Shown: in pieces, positions 27,192 through 36,973 of the stretch
How positions within the stretch are numbered: the stretch's first letter is position 1
Layout of the letters: each line of letters opens with the position of its first letter
Source of the DNA: Gammaproteobacteria bacterium
GTDB taxonomy: Bacteria; Pseudomonadota; Gammaproteobacteria; Burkholderiales; Burkholderiaceae_B
Assembly: GCA_030832095.1 (NCBI GenBank)
Contig: JAURJT010000064.1
Coordinates: 1-64,000 of the forward strand
Direction: 5' to 3'
DNA: 64,000 nt
Notes under the pieces: generated by a model
Database searches by the model: none
What the model was told of the DNA's origin: nothing
The model's input: only the letters and a program-made list of their open reading frames with translations
Program-made: the position numbers and the translations under genes

Positions 27192-27291
27192 AGTGCGACG
27201 CAAATCAATTGGGTATAGGCCGCTATCACTTGTAGACGTTGTTTTGCGCTAGCATGATCGTCAACACAAGTGCGTAGGCCATGCAAAAACG

Positions 27292-28683
27292 ATGAAAAAG
27301 AAACAAAAACCAGTTGTCGAAACCTTAGCCAAGCCCAAACCTCTAGCAACACGCACCGCCAAATTATTGCGTGATGAAGGGCACGCTTGGTATCACGTCT
27401 TGCGTTACGACTGGTTCTACCTGGTGATGCTTGTCACAGGCGTAGTCTTATTGATATTTTTTTGGCAACCTTTACCCCCCAAAACTTTAGGTATCGCAGT
27501 GGGTCGCGAAGGCACTTCGGATGGAGTTTACGGCGAAAAATTGGTGTCTTTTTTTGCCGAGCATGGTGTCAAACTTAATGTGACGTATACAGAAGGCGGC
27601 AAACAGCCAATCGCAGCCATGCAACGCGAGGACTCGATTCAAAGTGCCCTAGTTTTAGGCGGTCTACATAAAAAGCACGAGCTCGATAACTTTTGGTCTT
27701 TAGGTAGCTCTCAGTACGAACCATTGTGGGTTTTCTATCGCGCAAACGCTTTCACAGGCGATGACCCCATTGTTCATTTCGCAATAACTGGCATGGCAAT
27801 CGGTGAGTCAAACTCTGGATCAAACACGATTGCTCACCAAATCCTAGCGAGCGGACGCAGGGACACGAATGTCAAAGTCAAATTTTTTGAATGGCCTTAT
27901 TTGAAGTCAGTCGATGCACTCTTGGCCGGTGAAATCAATGCTTTAGCTGCAGTCGATGGCATTGACTCGCCAATCATAAAAAAGCTTTTGGTCGACCCCA
28001 ACATTAAGATTGCTAATTTTTCGTTCGCTCCGGCCTACGTTAAGCGTCTTCCGCATTTGGATCTTGTAAGGATCCCTAGAGGCTCGTTTATGACTGCGCC
28101 TACATATCCAGCAACTGATATCAACATGGTCGCGACGAGCCTCACCTTAGTCGTTCAAAAAGATCTTCATCCCGCACTGCAACTGCTGTTTTTAATGGCA
28201 ATCGATCACTTAGGCGATTCACGTGATCAATTCTTTGCCAAGCCCGGTGAATTTCCGTCTTATAAAGACACTAGTATCTCGCTTGCTCCACTCGCCAAAC
28301 AGTATTTTTCGAATGGGCCACCAACAAGCCTGCAGTACCTGCCTTTTTGGGCAGCAAGCTTTATCGATCGAATTTGGTTTTTTGTTCTCGGCAGTCTGGC
28401 AGTCATCTACCCCTTGTATCGCTTGATTCCAAACTATCGAACGACGCTTGGGCAACTTAAAGTCAACGATGCCTACGATATGCTGCACGCCACTCAATTG
28501 CGGTTTGCGCAAGCGCAAACTCAAGAAGAGTTTGACCACATCATGCAGGATTTTCTTCAACTACAGCATGAGATTGAAGATTGGATTCCCAAACTCAATA
28601 TTCCGGCCTACTATGGTTTACTTCGCCCGATTGAGTTGATCAAAAAGGTTGCGCTTGAGCGGCAAGATTTTTTGAAAGGGTGA
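27292..28683 (+). CDS. Membrane-anchored TAXI-family (TRAP) solute receptor
   Basis: 463 residues. A membrane helix near residues 45-61 anchors a TAXI-type binding domain (GIAVGREGTSDGVYGEKLVSFF, ITGMAIGESNSGSNTIAHQI, and TSLTLVVQKDLHPALQLLFLMA). A second membrane helix lies near residue 355 and a cytoplasmic helical tail follows. Normal TAXI receptors are free periplasmic proteins that feed fused TRAP permeases. No permease gene is present, and the double anchor suggests a sensing or accessory role. Confidence 0.82.
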   Translation: MKKKQKPVVETLAKPKPLATRTAKLLRDEGHAWYHVLRYDWFYLVMLVTGVVLLIFFWQPLPPKTLGIAVGREGTSDGVYGEKLVSFFAEHGVKLNVTYTEGGKQPIAAMQREDSIQSALVLGGLHKKHELDNFWSLGSSQYEPLWVFYRANAFTGDDPIVHFAITGMAIGESNSGSNTIAHQILASGRRDTNVKVKFFEWPYLKSVDALLAGEINALAAVDGIDSPIIKKLLVDPNIKIANFSFAPAYVKRLPHLDLVRIPRGSFMTAPTYPATDINMVATSLTLVVQKDLHPALQLLFLMAIDHLGDSRDQFFAKPGEFPSYKDTSISLAPLAKQYFSNGPPTSLQYLPFWAASFIDRIWFFVLGSLAVIYPLYRLIPNYRTTLGQLKVNDAYDMLHATQLRFAQAQTQEEFDHIMQDFLQLQHEIEDWIPKLNIPAYYGLLRPIELIKKVALERQDFLKG

Positions 28684-28773
28684 AGACTTCATCACAAAAG
28701 GCATGCTCGTCGCTCGATTTTTTACTGCAGATCAAGCCAGCACCACCATCAATCATGCTGGCTGCATCGCAGC

Positions 28774-29763
28774 TCAATCAAGCATCAGGGCCTCTCGACG
28801 AATCACCTCACCCCACGCTGGCACCTCTTTGCTGATGAGGCTGGCAAAGCTCTTCGGATCCAGCATAACCGGATCACCATTACTTTTTAAAACAGCCTCA
28901 GCTTTCGGGTTTGTTGTAATCAACCGAGCTGCCTCAAAGAGTCTTGTAATGATAGGTTCGGGTGTCCCTGCAGGCGCCAACAAACCCATCCAAAAAAGCA
29001 CCTCAAAATTAGTAAAGCCCGCCTCAGCCATTGTGGGCACGTCAGGCAGTTGAGCAATACGCTTTGACGAAGTCACCGCCAACGCCTTGAGCTTGCCCGC
29101 CTGAACATTGGGCACCGTGCTTAAGGTATCAAAGCCGGCGCTCAGTTCTCCACTGATGATTGCCATGCCAGCCAACGCGCCGCTTTTGTAGGGCACGTGC
29201 GTCGTTTTGATGTTGACACGGTTGCTGAGAGACACAAAAATGAGATGCGCCATATTGCCTTGCCCACCTGAGCCGTAAGTCAATTTTTCGGGCTGTGCCT
29301 GAGCGTAACGGATTAGATCTTGGGTGTTATTCACTGCATTTTTTTGTGCCCACTCTGGATTTACCGCCAAAATGAACGGTGCCTCGATGATCATCGTAAT
29401 TGGTGCAAAATCTGACGCTTTGTAGGTGATCTGTTTGTACAGTTGTGGGTTGATAGTGATGCTGCTCGAATTCGTGACAAGCAAGGTATAGCCGTCGGGT
29501 GTTGCCCGTGCAACTTCGCCCACGCCAATGGCACCATTCGCGCCCGGCTTGTTCTCGACCACAACCGGCTGTCCTAACGATTTTGCCAATTGCTCAGCCA
29601 TCACTCGCGCCACAGTGTCAGTCACCGAACCCGCTGGAAACCCAACCACAATGCGAAGCGGTTTACTGGGCCACGACTTTGCCAAGTCTTGGGCATGGGC
29701 TGTCGTTAGTGCCAAGCAACCAAAGGCGATCAAGGTACTGAGTCTACGGATTAGGCTTATCAT
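28774..29763 (-). CDS. Bug/TctC-family tripartite tricarboxylate receptor
   Basis: 329 residues. Signal peptide ends near TTAHAQ. Family landmarks: WPSKPLRIVVGFPAGSVTDTVAR, VVENKPGANGAIGVGEVARA, DGYTLLVTNSS, THVPYKSGALAGMAIISGEL and VPTMAEAGFTNFEV. These proteins bind carboxylates or amino-acid-like ligands in the periplasm and are hugely expanded in Bordetella-like bacteria, mostly without their own TctAB permease, as here. Single minus-strand gene. Confidence 0.93.
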   Translation of the reverse strand: MISLIRRLSTLIAFGCLALTTAHAQDLAKSWPSKPLRIVVGFPAGSVTDTVARVMAEQLAKSLGQPVVVENKPGANGAIGVGEVARATPDGYTLLVTNSSSITINPQLYKQITYKASDFAPITMIIEAPFILAVNPEWAQKNAVNNTQDLIRYAQAQPEKLTYGSGGQGNMAHLIFVSLSNRVNIKTTHVPYKSGALAGMAIISGELSAGFDTLSTVPNVQAGKLKALAVTSSKRIAQLPDVPTMAEAGFTNFEVLFWMGLLAPAGTPEPIITRLFEAARLITTNPKAEAVLKSNGDPVMLDPKSFASLISKEVPAWGEVIRREALMLD

Positions 29764-29820
29764 TTTTTGTCTCCGGAAAGAATATCAAACCGATCTTAGT
29801 CTATACACAGGCACGTTGTC

Positions 29821-32643
29821 TTAACCCGTATTTCTTAAACCAGCTGAAATGCCATTGATCGACAGGTGAATACCAAGTCGTACCCTCTCATCAGATTTAC
29901 CTTCGCGATAGCGCCGGATCAACTCAACTTGCAGATGATGCAAGGGGTCAATGTACGGAAAGCGATGACGAATCGAGCGGGCTAGCGTCGGGTTATTGGC
30001 CAGCCGGTGCTTTTCACCGGTGATCAATGAGATCACTTCAGCGGTTTTCAGCCATTCGGCTTCAAGGATGGCGAAGACCTTTTTACGCAACTTGATGTCA
30101 GGTACCAATTCACTGTAGCGCGATGCCAAGGCCAGATCGCTCTTAGCTAGCACCATATCGATATTAGATAAAAGAGTTTTAAAGAAGGGCCATTGCTTCA
30201 CCATTTTTTGCAACAACGCGATCGCTGCTTTGCGCTCTTTGACATTTGAGCGGTTCAAAAACTCTTGTACCGCAGAGCCAAAGCCAAACCAACCTGGCAA
30301 GGTCAAACGACTTTGACCCCAACTAAAGCCCCAAGGAATCGCTCGCAAATCTTCAATTTTTTGAGTGGCTTTTCGCGAAGCGGGACGTGAGCCAATATTC
30401 AGTTCGGCAATTTCTCTGATCGGTGTTGCAGCAAAGAAAAACTCTTCAAACCCAGGCGTCTCGTAGACCAAGCGCCGATAGGCATCCATACTGGCTTGAG
30501 ACAACTGAGCTGCAGTCTCTAAGAAATTAGTCGGTGCGCTCTTGGTCGGCTGCAACAAGGTAGCTTCTAAGGTGGCGGCTACAAGAGTTTCAAGATTACG
30601 GCGTCCGATTTCTGGGTTGGCGTACTTTGAGCCGATGACCTCACCCTGTTCGGTTAAGCGGATCTGACCGCGCACCGTACCGGGCGGTTGCGCCAGAATC
30701 GCTTGATAGCTTGGCCCACCACCACGGCCGACCGTACCACCGCGCCCATGAAACATCCGCAACTGAATATTGTGCGTTGTCGCTAAGCGCTCAAAGTCTT
30801 CGACCAACGCCACCTCGGCTTGGTACAGCTCCCAGTTACTGGTAAAGATTCCGCCGTCTTTATTGCTATCCGAATACCCCAACATGATGTCTTGCTCGGC
30901 GCCAGACCGTTGCATCATGTCTGCAACGCCAGGCAAAGCATAAAACTCACGCATGATACGAGCAGAGTTGCGCAAGTCTGCAATTGTTTCAAACAACGGG
31001 ACTGTAATTAAATCAACAACGGCTTGGTCGTCAAGGGTGCGTCGCAACAACCCAACTTCTTTCTGCAGCACCAACACCTCAAGCAAATCACTCACATCCT
31101 CTGTGTGACTGATGATGTAGTGTCGAATCGCCTCTACCCCGTAGATTCTTCGCGACTTGAAGGCCTCTTCAAAAATCGCCAATTCAGCCTGCGTGTGGTC
31201 AGAATACGCGAAGCCATGAATACGCAAAGGCCTAGGGTCTTGCAAAACTCTCAAGAGCGCGGCGCGTTTGTCGACTTCATTCAAACTTGAATAGGTTTTC
31301 TCAAGGCGCGCCTGGTCAAGCAACTCAGCAACGACTTTCTCGTGTTGATCTGAACTTTGACGTAAGTCAACAGAAGCCAGGTGAAAACCAAACACCTCTA
31401 CGGCTCGGATCAGAGGACGCAGGCGCTGCGCAGACAGCGCTTGTGCGCTTTGGCTATGCAGCGATGCTTGAATCACCTGCAGATCACTCAAGAATGTTTG
31501 AGCGTTTGGATAGGGATTTTGCGGATCCACCGCATGCCGTGCGGCATCACCACCAGTCAAATATTTTAAGGTAGCCGCCAAGCGAGCATACATTCCGGTC
31601 AACGCACGTCGGTATGGCTCATCGAGGCGATGAACACTGGCATCGGGCGAGCTTTCTGCCAAGGCCTGCATCTCGGCCGGAAACTCAACTAGCATGGACG
31701 AAAGCGATAACTCGCCGCCAAGATAATGCACTTCAGTCAAGTAATAGCGCAAGACCATTTCTGCCTGTCGCCTCAACGCCTCGTTGAGTGTTTGCGCATT
31801 GACGTTTGGATTGCCATCTCGGTCACCACCTATCCACTGGCCCATACGCAAAAACGGCGCGACTGGTTGCGGCCCAAGCGACTCTTCAAGCGACGCATAA
31901 ATTTTGGGAATTTCAGGCAAAAACGTGGATTCGTAATAGCTCAGTGAATTTTCAATTTCGTCTGAGACGGTTAGCTTCGAGAGCCGCAACAAACGTGTCT
32001 GCCAGAGCTGCATCACACGTGCGCGCATGCGCGCTTCATTCGCCGCCAATTCGCGCGGCAGCAGCGCATCTTTGGATGCTTGAGGATCAGAACCACGCGC
32101 CTTGATGTCATCGCGTTCGTTTAATAATTGAGCTAGGCTGCGCTCGGCACTTAAGATACTTTGACGCTGAACTTCAGTCGGATGCGCCGTTAACACAGGC
32201 GACACAAAGCTGCTCGCCAGTGTTTGAGAGATGACTTTATTTGTAATGCCCGCAGTACGCAGCCGTTGTAACGCGACCTCGATGCTCCCTTCTTGCGCGT
32301 TACCCGCACGCTCATGAATCATTCGCCGCCGGATGTGGTGCCGATCTTCGGCAAGGTTCGCCAGATGACTGAAAAAAGTAAATCCACGAATCACGCTCAC
32401 AGCACGATCGCTTGGCAAGGCTTTCAAAAGTTTTTTTAGCTTTTTATCTGCCTCATCGTTTGCGTCAAGCCTAAACGAGACCGAGAGTTGACGAATATTC
32501 TCGATCAGTTCGTAGATCTCGAGACCCTCTTGTTCACGAATGACATCGCCGAGCAAACGCCCAAGCAGGCGAATATCTTCAACGAGTGGGCGCTCGTTAT
32601 CGCGCGATCGAATTTTTGAAAAGACAGCAGTGGCTTTGAGCAT
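29821..32643 (-). CDS. ppc: Phosphoenolpyruvate carboxylase
   Basis: About 940 residues. The start is ATG at 32643 with AGGA five bases ahead; the reading frame stays open to 32904 but that extension is not protein-like. Catalytic motifs are all present: [59 protein letters not shown] and the C-terminal SAGLRNTG. It carboxylates PEP to oxaloacetate to refill the TCA cycle. Single gene with normal length. Confidence 0.96.
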   Translation of the reverse strand: MLKATAVFSKIRSRDNERPLVEDIRLLGRLLGDVIREQEGLEIYELIENIRQLSVSFRLDANDEADKKLKKLLKALPSDRAVSVIRGFTFFSHLANLAEDRHHIRRRMIHERAGNAQEGSIEVALQRLRTAGITNKVISQTLASSFVSPVLTAHPTEVQRQSILSAERSLAQLLNERDDIKARGSDPQASKDALLPRELAANEARMRARVMQLWQTRLLRLSKLTVSDEIENSLSYYESTFLPEIPKIYASLEESLGPQPVAPFLRMGQWIGGDRDGNPNVNAQTLNEALRRQAEMVLRYYLTEVHYLGGELSLSSMLVEFPAEMQALAESSPDASVHRLDEPYRRALTGMYARLAATLKYLTGGDAARHAVDPQNPYPNAQTFLSDLQVIQASLHSQSAQALSAQRLRPLIRAVEVFGFHLASVDLRQSSDQHEKVVAELLDQARLEKTYSSLNEVDKRAALLRVLQDPRPLRIHGFAYSDHTQAELAIFEEAFKSRRIYGVEAIRHYIISHTEDVSDLLEVLVLQKEVGLLRRTLDDQAVVDLITVPLFETIADLRNSARIMREFYALPGVADMMQRSGAEQDIMLGYSDSNKDGGIFTSNWELYQAEVALVEDFERLATTHNIQLRMFHGRGGTVGRGGGPSYQAILAQPPGTVRGQIRLTEQGEVIGSKYANPEIGRRNLETLVAATLEATLLQPTKSAPTNFLETAAQLSQASMDAYRRLVYETPGFEEFFFAATPIREIAELNIGSRPASRKATQKIEDLRAIPWGFSWGQSRLTLPGWFGFGSAVQEFLNRSNVKERKAAIALLQKMVKQWPFFKTLLSNIDMVLAKSDLALASRYSELVPDIKLRKKVFAILEAEWLKTAEVISLITGEKHRLANNPTLARSIRHRFPYIDPLHHLQVELIRRYREGKSDERVRLGIHLSINGISAGLRNTG

Positions 32644-32995
32644 CGCGATCCTAACCAGATTAAGGGTTTCGAAACACTCGCGAGCGCTGTATGCCAAAAG
32701 AGAAAACCGCAATCCATGGCCCAGCGGGCATCGCTTGTGTGGAAAGGGTCGCTTGTTAAGCTGCTGTCTCGACAGCGATACAACCTCTATAGGGTAAATA
32801 CTACAGGTCTTAGGGGATTTTTCCAAACAAAAAAAGTAACCGTGCACCCCAACTGGAATTACATCAAATTTTGACAAGTTTATGTTAGCCTTTCGGCGTA
32901 GCAAAAAAGGTTAGGCGTAGCAAAAAACGTTCTCTTGACTGCACATGCTTCTTTAGATCAGTCAATGATTTTTTAATCTAGACGAGTTCTCACAA

Positions 32996-33844
32996 ATGAC
33001 CCGTGTAAAAGCAATCGTAGCCATCTGTTTGAGCATGGCTTTCGCCAATTCATGTCTTGCTGCCGACCCCGCAGCCCGCGCGCAAGTCGCTGATGCAAAC
33101 AAGGCAGCAGCCTCTGCACCCTTAGATAAAGAAGAGATGGCTAAGCAGTTGGCCAATCCCATCGCGAATATGATTTCGATGCCAATTCAGTGGTCGTATG
33201 GTGGCAAGATGGGCGCGGATCAAAAAGGTAGTAATCAAACACTCTTGCTTCAACCCGTAGCCCCCATTAATTTAGGTGGCGGAGACCTTTTCATTGTTCG
33301 GCCGATTCTCGCGTCAGTGGCAATGAATGACATCAACGGTTTTTCTGGCAGCGCCGTCGCCAACATCACCCTAGAGTCTTTCTATGCCCCTAAAACAGGA
33401 TCCTCCTGGATTTGGGGTGTCGGGCCGTACGCCACTGCGCCGCTTAATCAGACTGGTAATTTTGGCTCACTACAAACTGGCGTGGGCGTAACCGGAGTCG
33501 TTTTAAATCGAGACGGCCCTTGGACGTACGGCATCTTGGGTTATCGGTCGTGGAGTACAGGCGGCAACGCAACATACGGCACACAAAACAATCTGTACGG
33601 ACAGCCATTTATTGCCTACACCACCAAGAGTGCCTGGACGTATTCCACCAACATGCAAGCGCTCTACAACTACGACACCGGCCGAACCACGAATCCGCTT
33701 TATGTCGGCGTGTCTAAGCTAGAGGTCTTTGGCAAGCAACCTGTGCAGTTCAGTCTTGGGGCAACTTATTACCTAAGCTCAACACCCGAAGGGCCACAGG
33801 GCTGGGGCGCACGGGCAACACTGACGTTCGTTTTTCCTGAGTAA
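32996..33844 (+). CDS. Outer-membrane beta-barrel protein (neuromedin U-like transporter group)
   Basis: 282 residues. Signal peptide ends near CLAAD. After a short linker come NPIANMISMPIQWSYGGKMG and LLLQPVAPINLGGGDLFIVR, the pattern of bacterial proteins often labelled neuromedin U precursor or transporter. Alternating strands end in a C-terminal aromatic residue pattern (ATLTFVFPE), consistent with an outer-membrane barrel. The function is unknown. Convergent gene none; the next plus-strand gene begins 127 bases on. Confidence 0.7.
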   Translation: MTRVKAIVAICLSMAFANSCLAADPAARAQVADANKAAASAPLDKEEMAKQLANPIANMISMPIQWSYGGKMGADQKGSNQTLLLQPVAPINLGGGDLFIVRPILASVAMNDINGFSGSAVANITLESFYAPKTGSSWIWGVGPYATAPLNQTGNFGSLQTGVGVTGVVLNRDGPWTYGILGYRSWSTGGNATYGTQNNLYGQPFIAYTTKSAWTYSTNMQALYNYDTGRTTNPLYVGVSKLEVFGKQPVQFSLGATYYLSSTPEGPQGWGARATLTFVFPE

Positions 33845-33971
33845 AGCGCTTATCGCCGCTGTTTAAACCAGTTGATTTTTTGGGTGCTGGCATTGAGAGT
33901 CGGCACAGCCTCTTCTTTTCACACTTGCCTAGTTTGCCTAGTGTGAGCTCTTCCATTTTCCTGCAAAAATT

Positions 33972-35660
33972 ATGCGACTCGCACAACAAATTCTTAACTG
34001 TTTTTTTCCCTTTTTTTGCGTGGCAGCTTTTGCAAATCCTTCAACGGTGTATGTCAATGGCGACATTCTCACCATGCAAGGCGACAGCCCTCACTACGTC
34101 GAAGCGCTTGTCGTGCAGAATGACAAAATTTTGTTTGCCGGTGACAAGGTGCAAGCGTTGGCCCAGGCGGGCGCTAACCCGACGCTATATGACCTGAACG
34201 GTCGCACGTTAATGCCAGGCTTTATTGATAGCTGGGGGCATTTTTCACTGATTGCCCAAAATACACTTGGAGTGAACTTAGGTTATTTTGCGCAAAATCC
34301 GCCCAAGACAAAAGCTCAAGCGATTCAAAAACTGCTCACCGAGGGCAAGCTATTTAATGGCTGGATTGTTGGGTCTGGCTACTCAGAAGCCATGTTATCC
34401 GACGGAGGCCTGTCGTTAGCAGATTTAGATAAGGCTTTCCCAGACCAACCACTACTCATCCAAAATATTTCAACCCTGACAGGCCTAGTCAATACAGCCG
34501 GCCTGAAAAAACTTGCGATCACCCCGGCAACTCAGGCAGTCGGAGGATTCATACCCAAAGACCCCAAAACTGGGGCGCTCACCGGAGAACTCGTGGGCTC
34601 GCCCTTCATGGATGCGGTGGTGCGCGCGGTCGGCACATACTCTCAAGACATCACCTTTGACACCTACCGCAAGGCCGAGCACGTCTATCTTTCAAATGGC
34701 TTCACCACTGCACAAAGCTATGAAGCGACTATCGATGATATGAATAAGATGCGTACAGCAGTCGAGCAGAAAGTGATTTCACTTGATCTGATTGCACTGC
34801 CAGCGTACGACGTAGTGGATGAGATTCTTAAAACTACGCCAAGTTTCCAGTTCGGCGCTTATAGCCAAGGGGATAGGGGTTTTAAGGTAGCAGGCATTAT
34901 GGTCGCCACCGATGGCGCACCACAGCTACGCTTTGCCTACTTCACCAAGCCCTTTCTGGATACGACTGGCTTTAGCCCAGACTGGCGTGGCTTTCCCTTC
35001 ACGCCTCAAAGCACGGTAGACCGCTACGCGAAGCTCGCTTATGAAAAGAACATTCAGTACTTTGGCTACAGTAACGGAGACGCGGGAATCGACATGACCC
35101 TTTCGGCTTTGAACAAAGCCATGAAAGAAACGGGTGTCACTGAAGATCGAAGACCGGTCATTTCCCATTCATTCTTTGTCCGCGATGATCAACTGGCGCA
35201 ATACAAAGACAAAAAAATTATGGCCATCACTCTGCCTAATCACATCTGGCTGTATGGCGACGTCTACCTAAAGATACTAGGTGACGAGCGCGCCAAAAAC
35301 ATTAGTCCTTTACGTTCTGCAAGTCAGCTGGGTGTCAAAATTGGGATTCATAATGACACGCCCTCGTCTGGCCCGAATGCTCTATTTTCGGTATGGAGTG
35401 CAGTCAATCGTAAAACCTTCAGTGGCAAAACACTGGGTGAAGAGCAGAGGATTGATGCGTATAAAGCACTGCAAGGCTTTACGGTGAATGCTGCCTATCA
35501 ATACAAAGAAGAGACGTCTAAAGGTTTGCTTGCAAAAGGGATGCTGGCCGATTTAGTTGAGCTTGATCGCAACCCCTTAAAAGTCGACACCGACGAACTA
35601 AAAAATATCCGTGTGGTGCAGACCATTAAGCACGGTAAACAGTTGTACAAGGCCCAATAG
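33972..35660 (+). CDS. YtcJ-like exported amidohydrolase with altered metal motif
   Basis: 562 residues with a signal peptide ending near AAFAN. The fold is the Amidohydro_3/YtcJ type: VYVNGDILTMQGDSPHYVEAL, GRTLMPGFIDSWGHFS, then VATDGAPQLRF, SNGDAGIDMTLSALNKA, ISHSFFVRDDQLA, GIHNDTPSSGPNALFSVW and GMLADLVELDRNPL. The usual HxH after PGFID is Trp-Gly-His here, so the first metal His is missing. An inverted repeat (TCACACT 33919-33925 / AGTGTGA 33940-33946) lies just upstream. The porin gene follows by 40 bases. Confidence 0.82.
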   Translation: MRLAQQILNCFFPFFCVAAFANPSTVYVNGDILTMQGDSPHYVEALVVQNDKILFAGDKVQALAQAGANPTLYDLNGRTLMPGFIDSWGHFSLIAQNTLGVNLGYFAQNPPKTKAQAIQKLLTEGKLFNGWIVGSGYSEAMLSDGGLSLADLDKAFPDQPLLIQNISTLTGLVNTAGLKKLAITPATQAVGGFIPKDPKTGALTGELVGSPFMDAVVRAVGTYSQDITFDTYRKAEHVYLSNGFTTAQSYEATIDDMNKMRTAVEQKVISLDLIALPAYDVVDEILKTTPSFQFGAYSQGDRGFKVAGIMVATDGAPQLRFAYFTKPFLDTTGFSPDWRGFPFTPQSTVDRYAKLAYEKNIQYFGYSNGDAGIDMTLSALNKAMKETGVTEDRRPVISHSFFVRDDQLAQYKDKKIMAITLPNHIWLYGDVYLKILGDERAKNISPLRSASQLGVKIGIHNDTPSSGPNALFSVWSAVNRKTFSGKTLGEEQRIDAYKALQGFTVNAAYQYKEETSKGLLAKGMLADLVELDRNPLKVDTDELKNIRVVQTIKHGKQLYKAQ

Positions 35661-35700
35661 TCGCTCGCTTAGGATAGGTAACATCCGGACCTGAACATCT

Positions 35701-36888
35701 ATGAAAAAATTCATTGCTATTTCCTCGTTACTCCTCTGTCACTTCACGGGTGCGCAGGCACAAGACAGTCTTACTGTTTACGGAATCATTGATCTTGGCC
35801 TTCAATACGCGACGGTCAATCAAACAAGAAACAAGGTCTTTGAACGCAATCAGTTTGTCGGGGTCTCTAGCGGCGTGCAAAGCGGCTCGCGGTTTGGCCT
35901 GCGTGGTACCCATTCAATGGGTGGTGGTTTTGAAACGGTCTTCACTTTAGAGAATGGCTTTAACGCCGGTACCGGAGAAGCTCAACAAGGAGGCAGATTA
36001 TTCGGACGCCAGTCGACCGTTGGCATTAAACACAACGATATTGGGCAACTAGATGTAGGCCGTCAGATCAACCTAGCCTCTAATTATTTTTTACCGATCG
36101 ACCCTTTCATCGAAGGCTTTGGGCAAGCCAACATAGGCGCCTCGTTTGGTTCAGCGAACACTGTGCGCTATAGCAACATGCTGATGTTACAAGCTCAAGC
36201 GACAAAATCCTTAACCATCGGTGCGGGCTACTCCTTTGCGACCGAGCTGACCGGCATCTACGCGAACAACGGCCTCTGCTCGAGCGGTATATGCCAAGCG
36301 ATCAATCAAAGTTCTCAATTTCAAACGAACAACAACCTACGCGCCCTCACACTGGGTGCCAAATACGCTAACGGCCCGCTTCTTCTGGCCGTTGCGTACG
36401 ATCAACTATGGGGTCCTGACAATATTCCGAACGGCCCACCTAAGCCAAACCCCACAGCCTGGCTGGCGGGCGGGGCCTACGACTTCAGGGTTATCAAAAT
36501 ATCATTCGCCTACGGCCAAACACGAAACGGCACTTGGAATGGTCAACCCGTGGGCGCAGGCACAACGCCCACTAGCCCGCTTTCAGATGGCTCGCTAGGG
36601 TCAGGGGCACTCTTCTTGGCTGGGGCCGCTGCCAGTTCAATGATGTTAGGCATGACGGTGCCGATTGGCGAAGCAAGCATTCTGGCGTCGGTACAACGCT
36701 TACAACAGCAAGGCGATGCAGTGCCCAGTACGCTAACAGGGCCACAAATGGTCTACAGCGCTGCTTACCTATATAGCTTTTCACGGCGCACAAACCTCTA
36801 TACCTATGCGTCATACGGAAACAATTACGCAGCCGTTCGAGCAGCACAAAGTACCGTTGTCGGGGTCGGGCTTCGGCATCAGTTTTAG
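35701..36888 (+). CDS. Gram-negative porin (Burkholderiales type)
   Basis: 395 residues. Signal peptide ends in AQAQ; the mature start DSLTVYGIIDLGLQYA is the classic opening of betaproteobacterial trimeric porins, followed by SGSRFGLRGTHSMGGGFETV, LFGRQSTVGI and a C-terminal VGVGLRHQF ending in Phe, as needed for barrel insertion. It forms a channel for small hydrophilic solutes. It sits 40 bases after the YtcJ-like hydrolase and may bring in that enzyme's substrate. Confidence 0.93.
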   Translation: MKKFIAISSLLLCHFTGAQAQDSLTVYGIIDLGLQYATVNQTRNKVFERNQFVGVSSGVQSGSRFGLRGTHSMGGGFETVFTLENGFNAGTGEAQQGGRLFGRQSTVGIKHNDIGQLDVGRQINLASNYFLPIDPFIEGFGQANIGASFGSANTVRYSNMLMLQAQATKSLTIGAGYSFATELTGIYANNGLCSSGICQAINQSSQFQTNNNLRALTLGAKYANGPLLLAVAYDQLWGPDNIPNGPPKPNPTAWLAGGAYDFRVIKISFAYGQTRNGTWNGQPVGAGTTPTSPLSDGSLGSGALFLAGAAASSMMLGMTVPIGEASILASVQRLQQQGDAVPSTLTGPQMVYSAAYLYSFSRRTNLYTYASYGNNYAAVRAAQSTVVGVGLRHQF

Positions 36889-36973
36889 AACAACTTTACC
36901 CGTTTCACCAGCAGCAACAGTAGGCGTTAAGTACAAAAAAGTAGTCTAACGATGTATCCTTTTTAGGAAAACC

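Noticed and set aside
29821..32904. Longer ppc reading frame with 87 extra N-terminal residues
   Set aside because: The extension does not look like the family, and the ATG at 32643 has AGGA at the right distance and starts where the protein normally begins.
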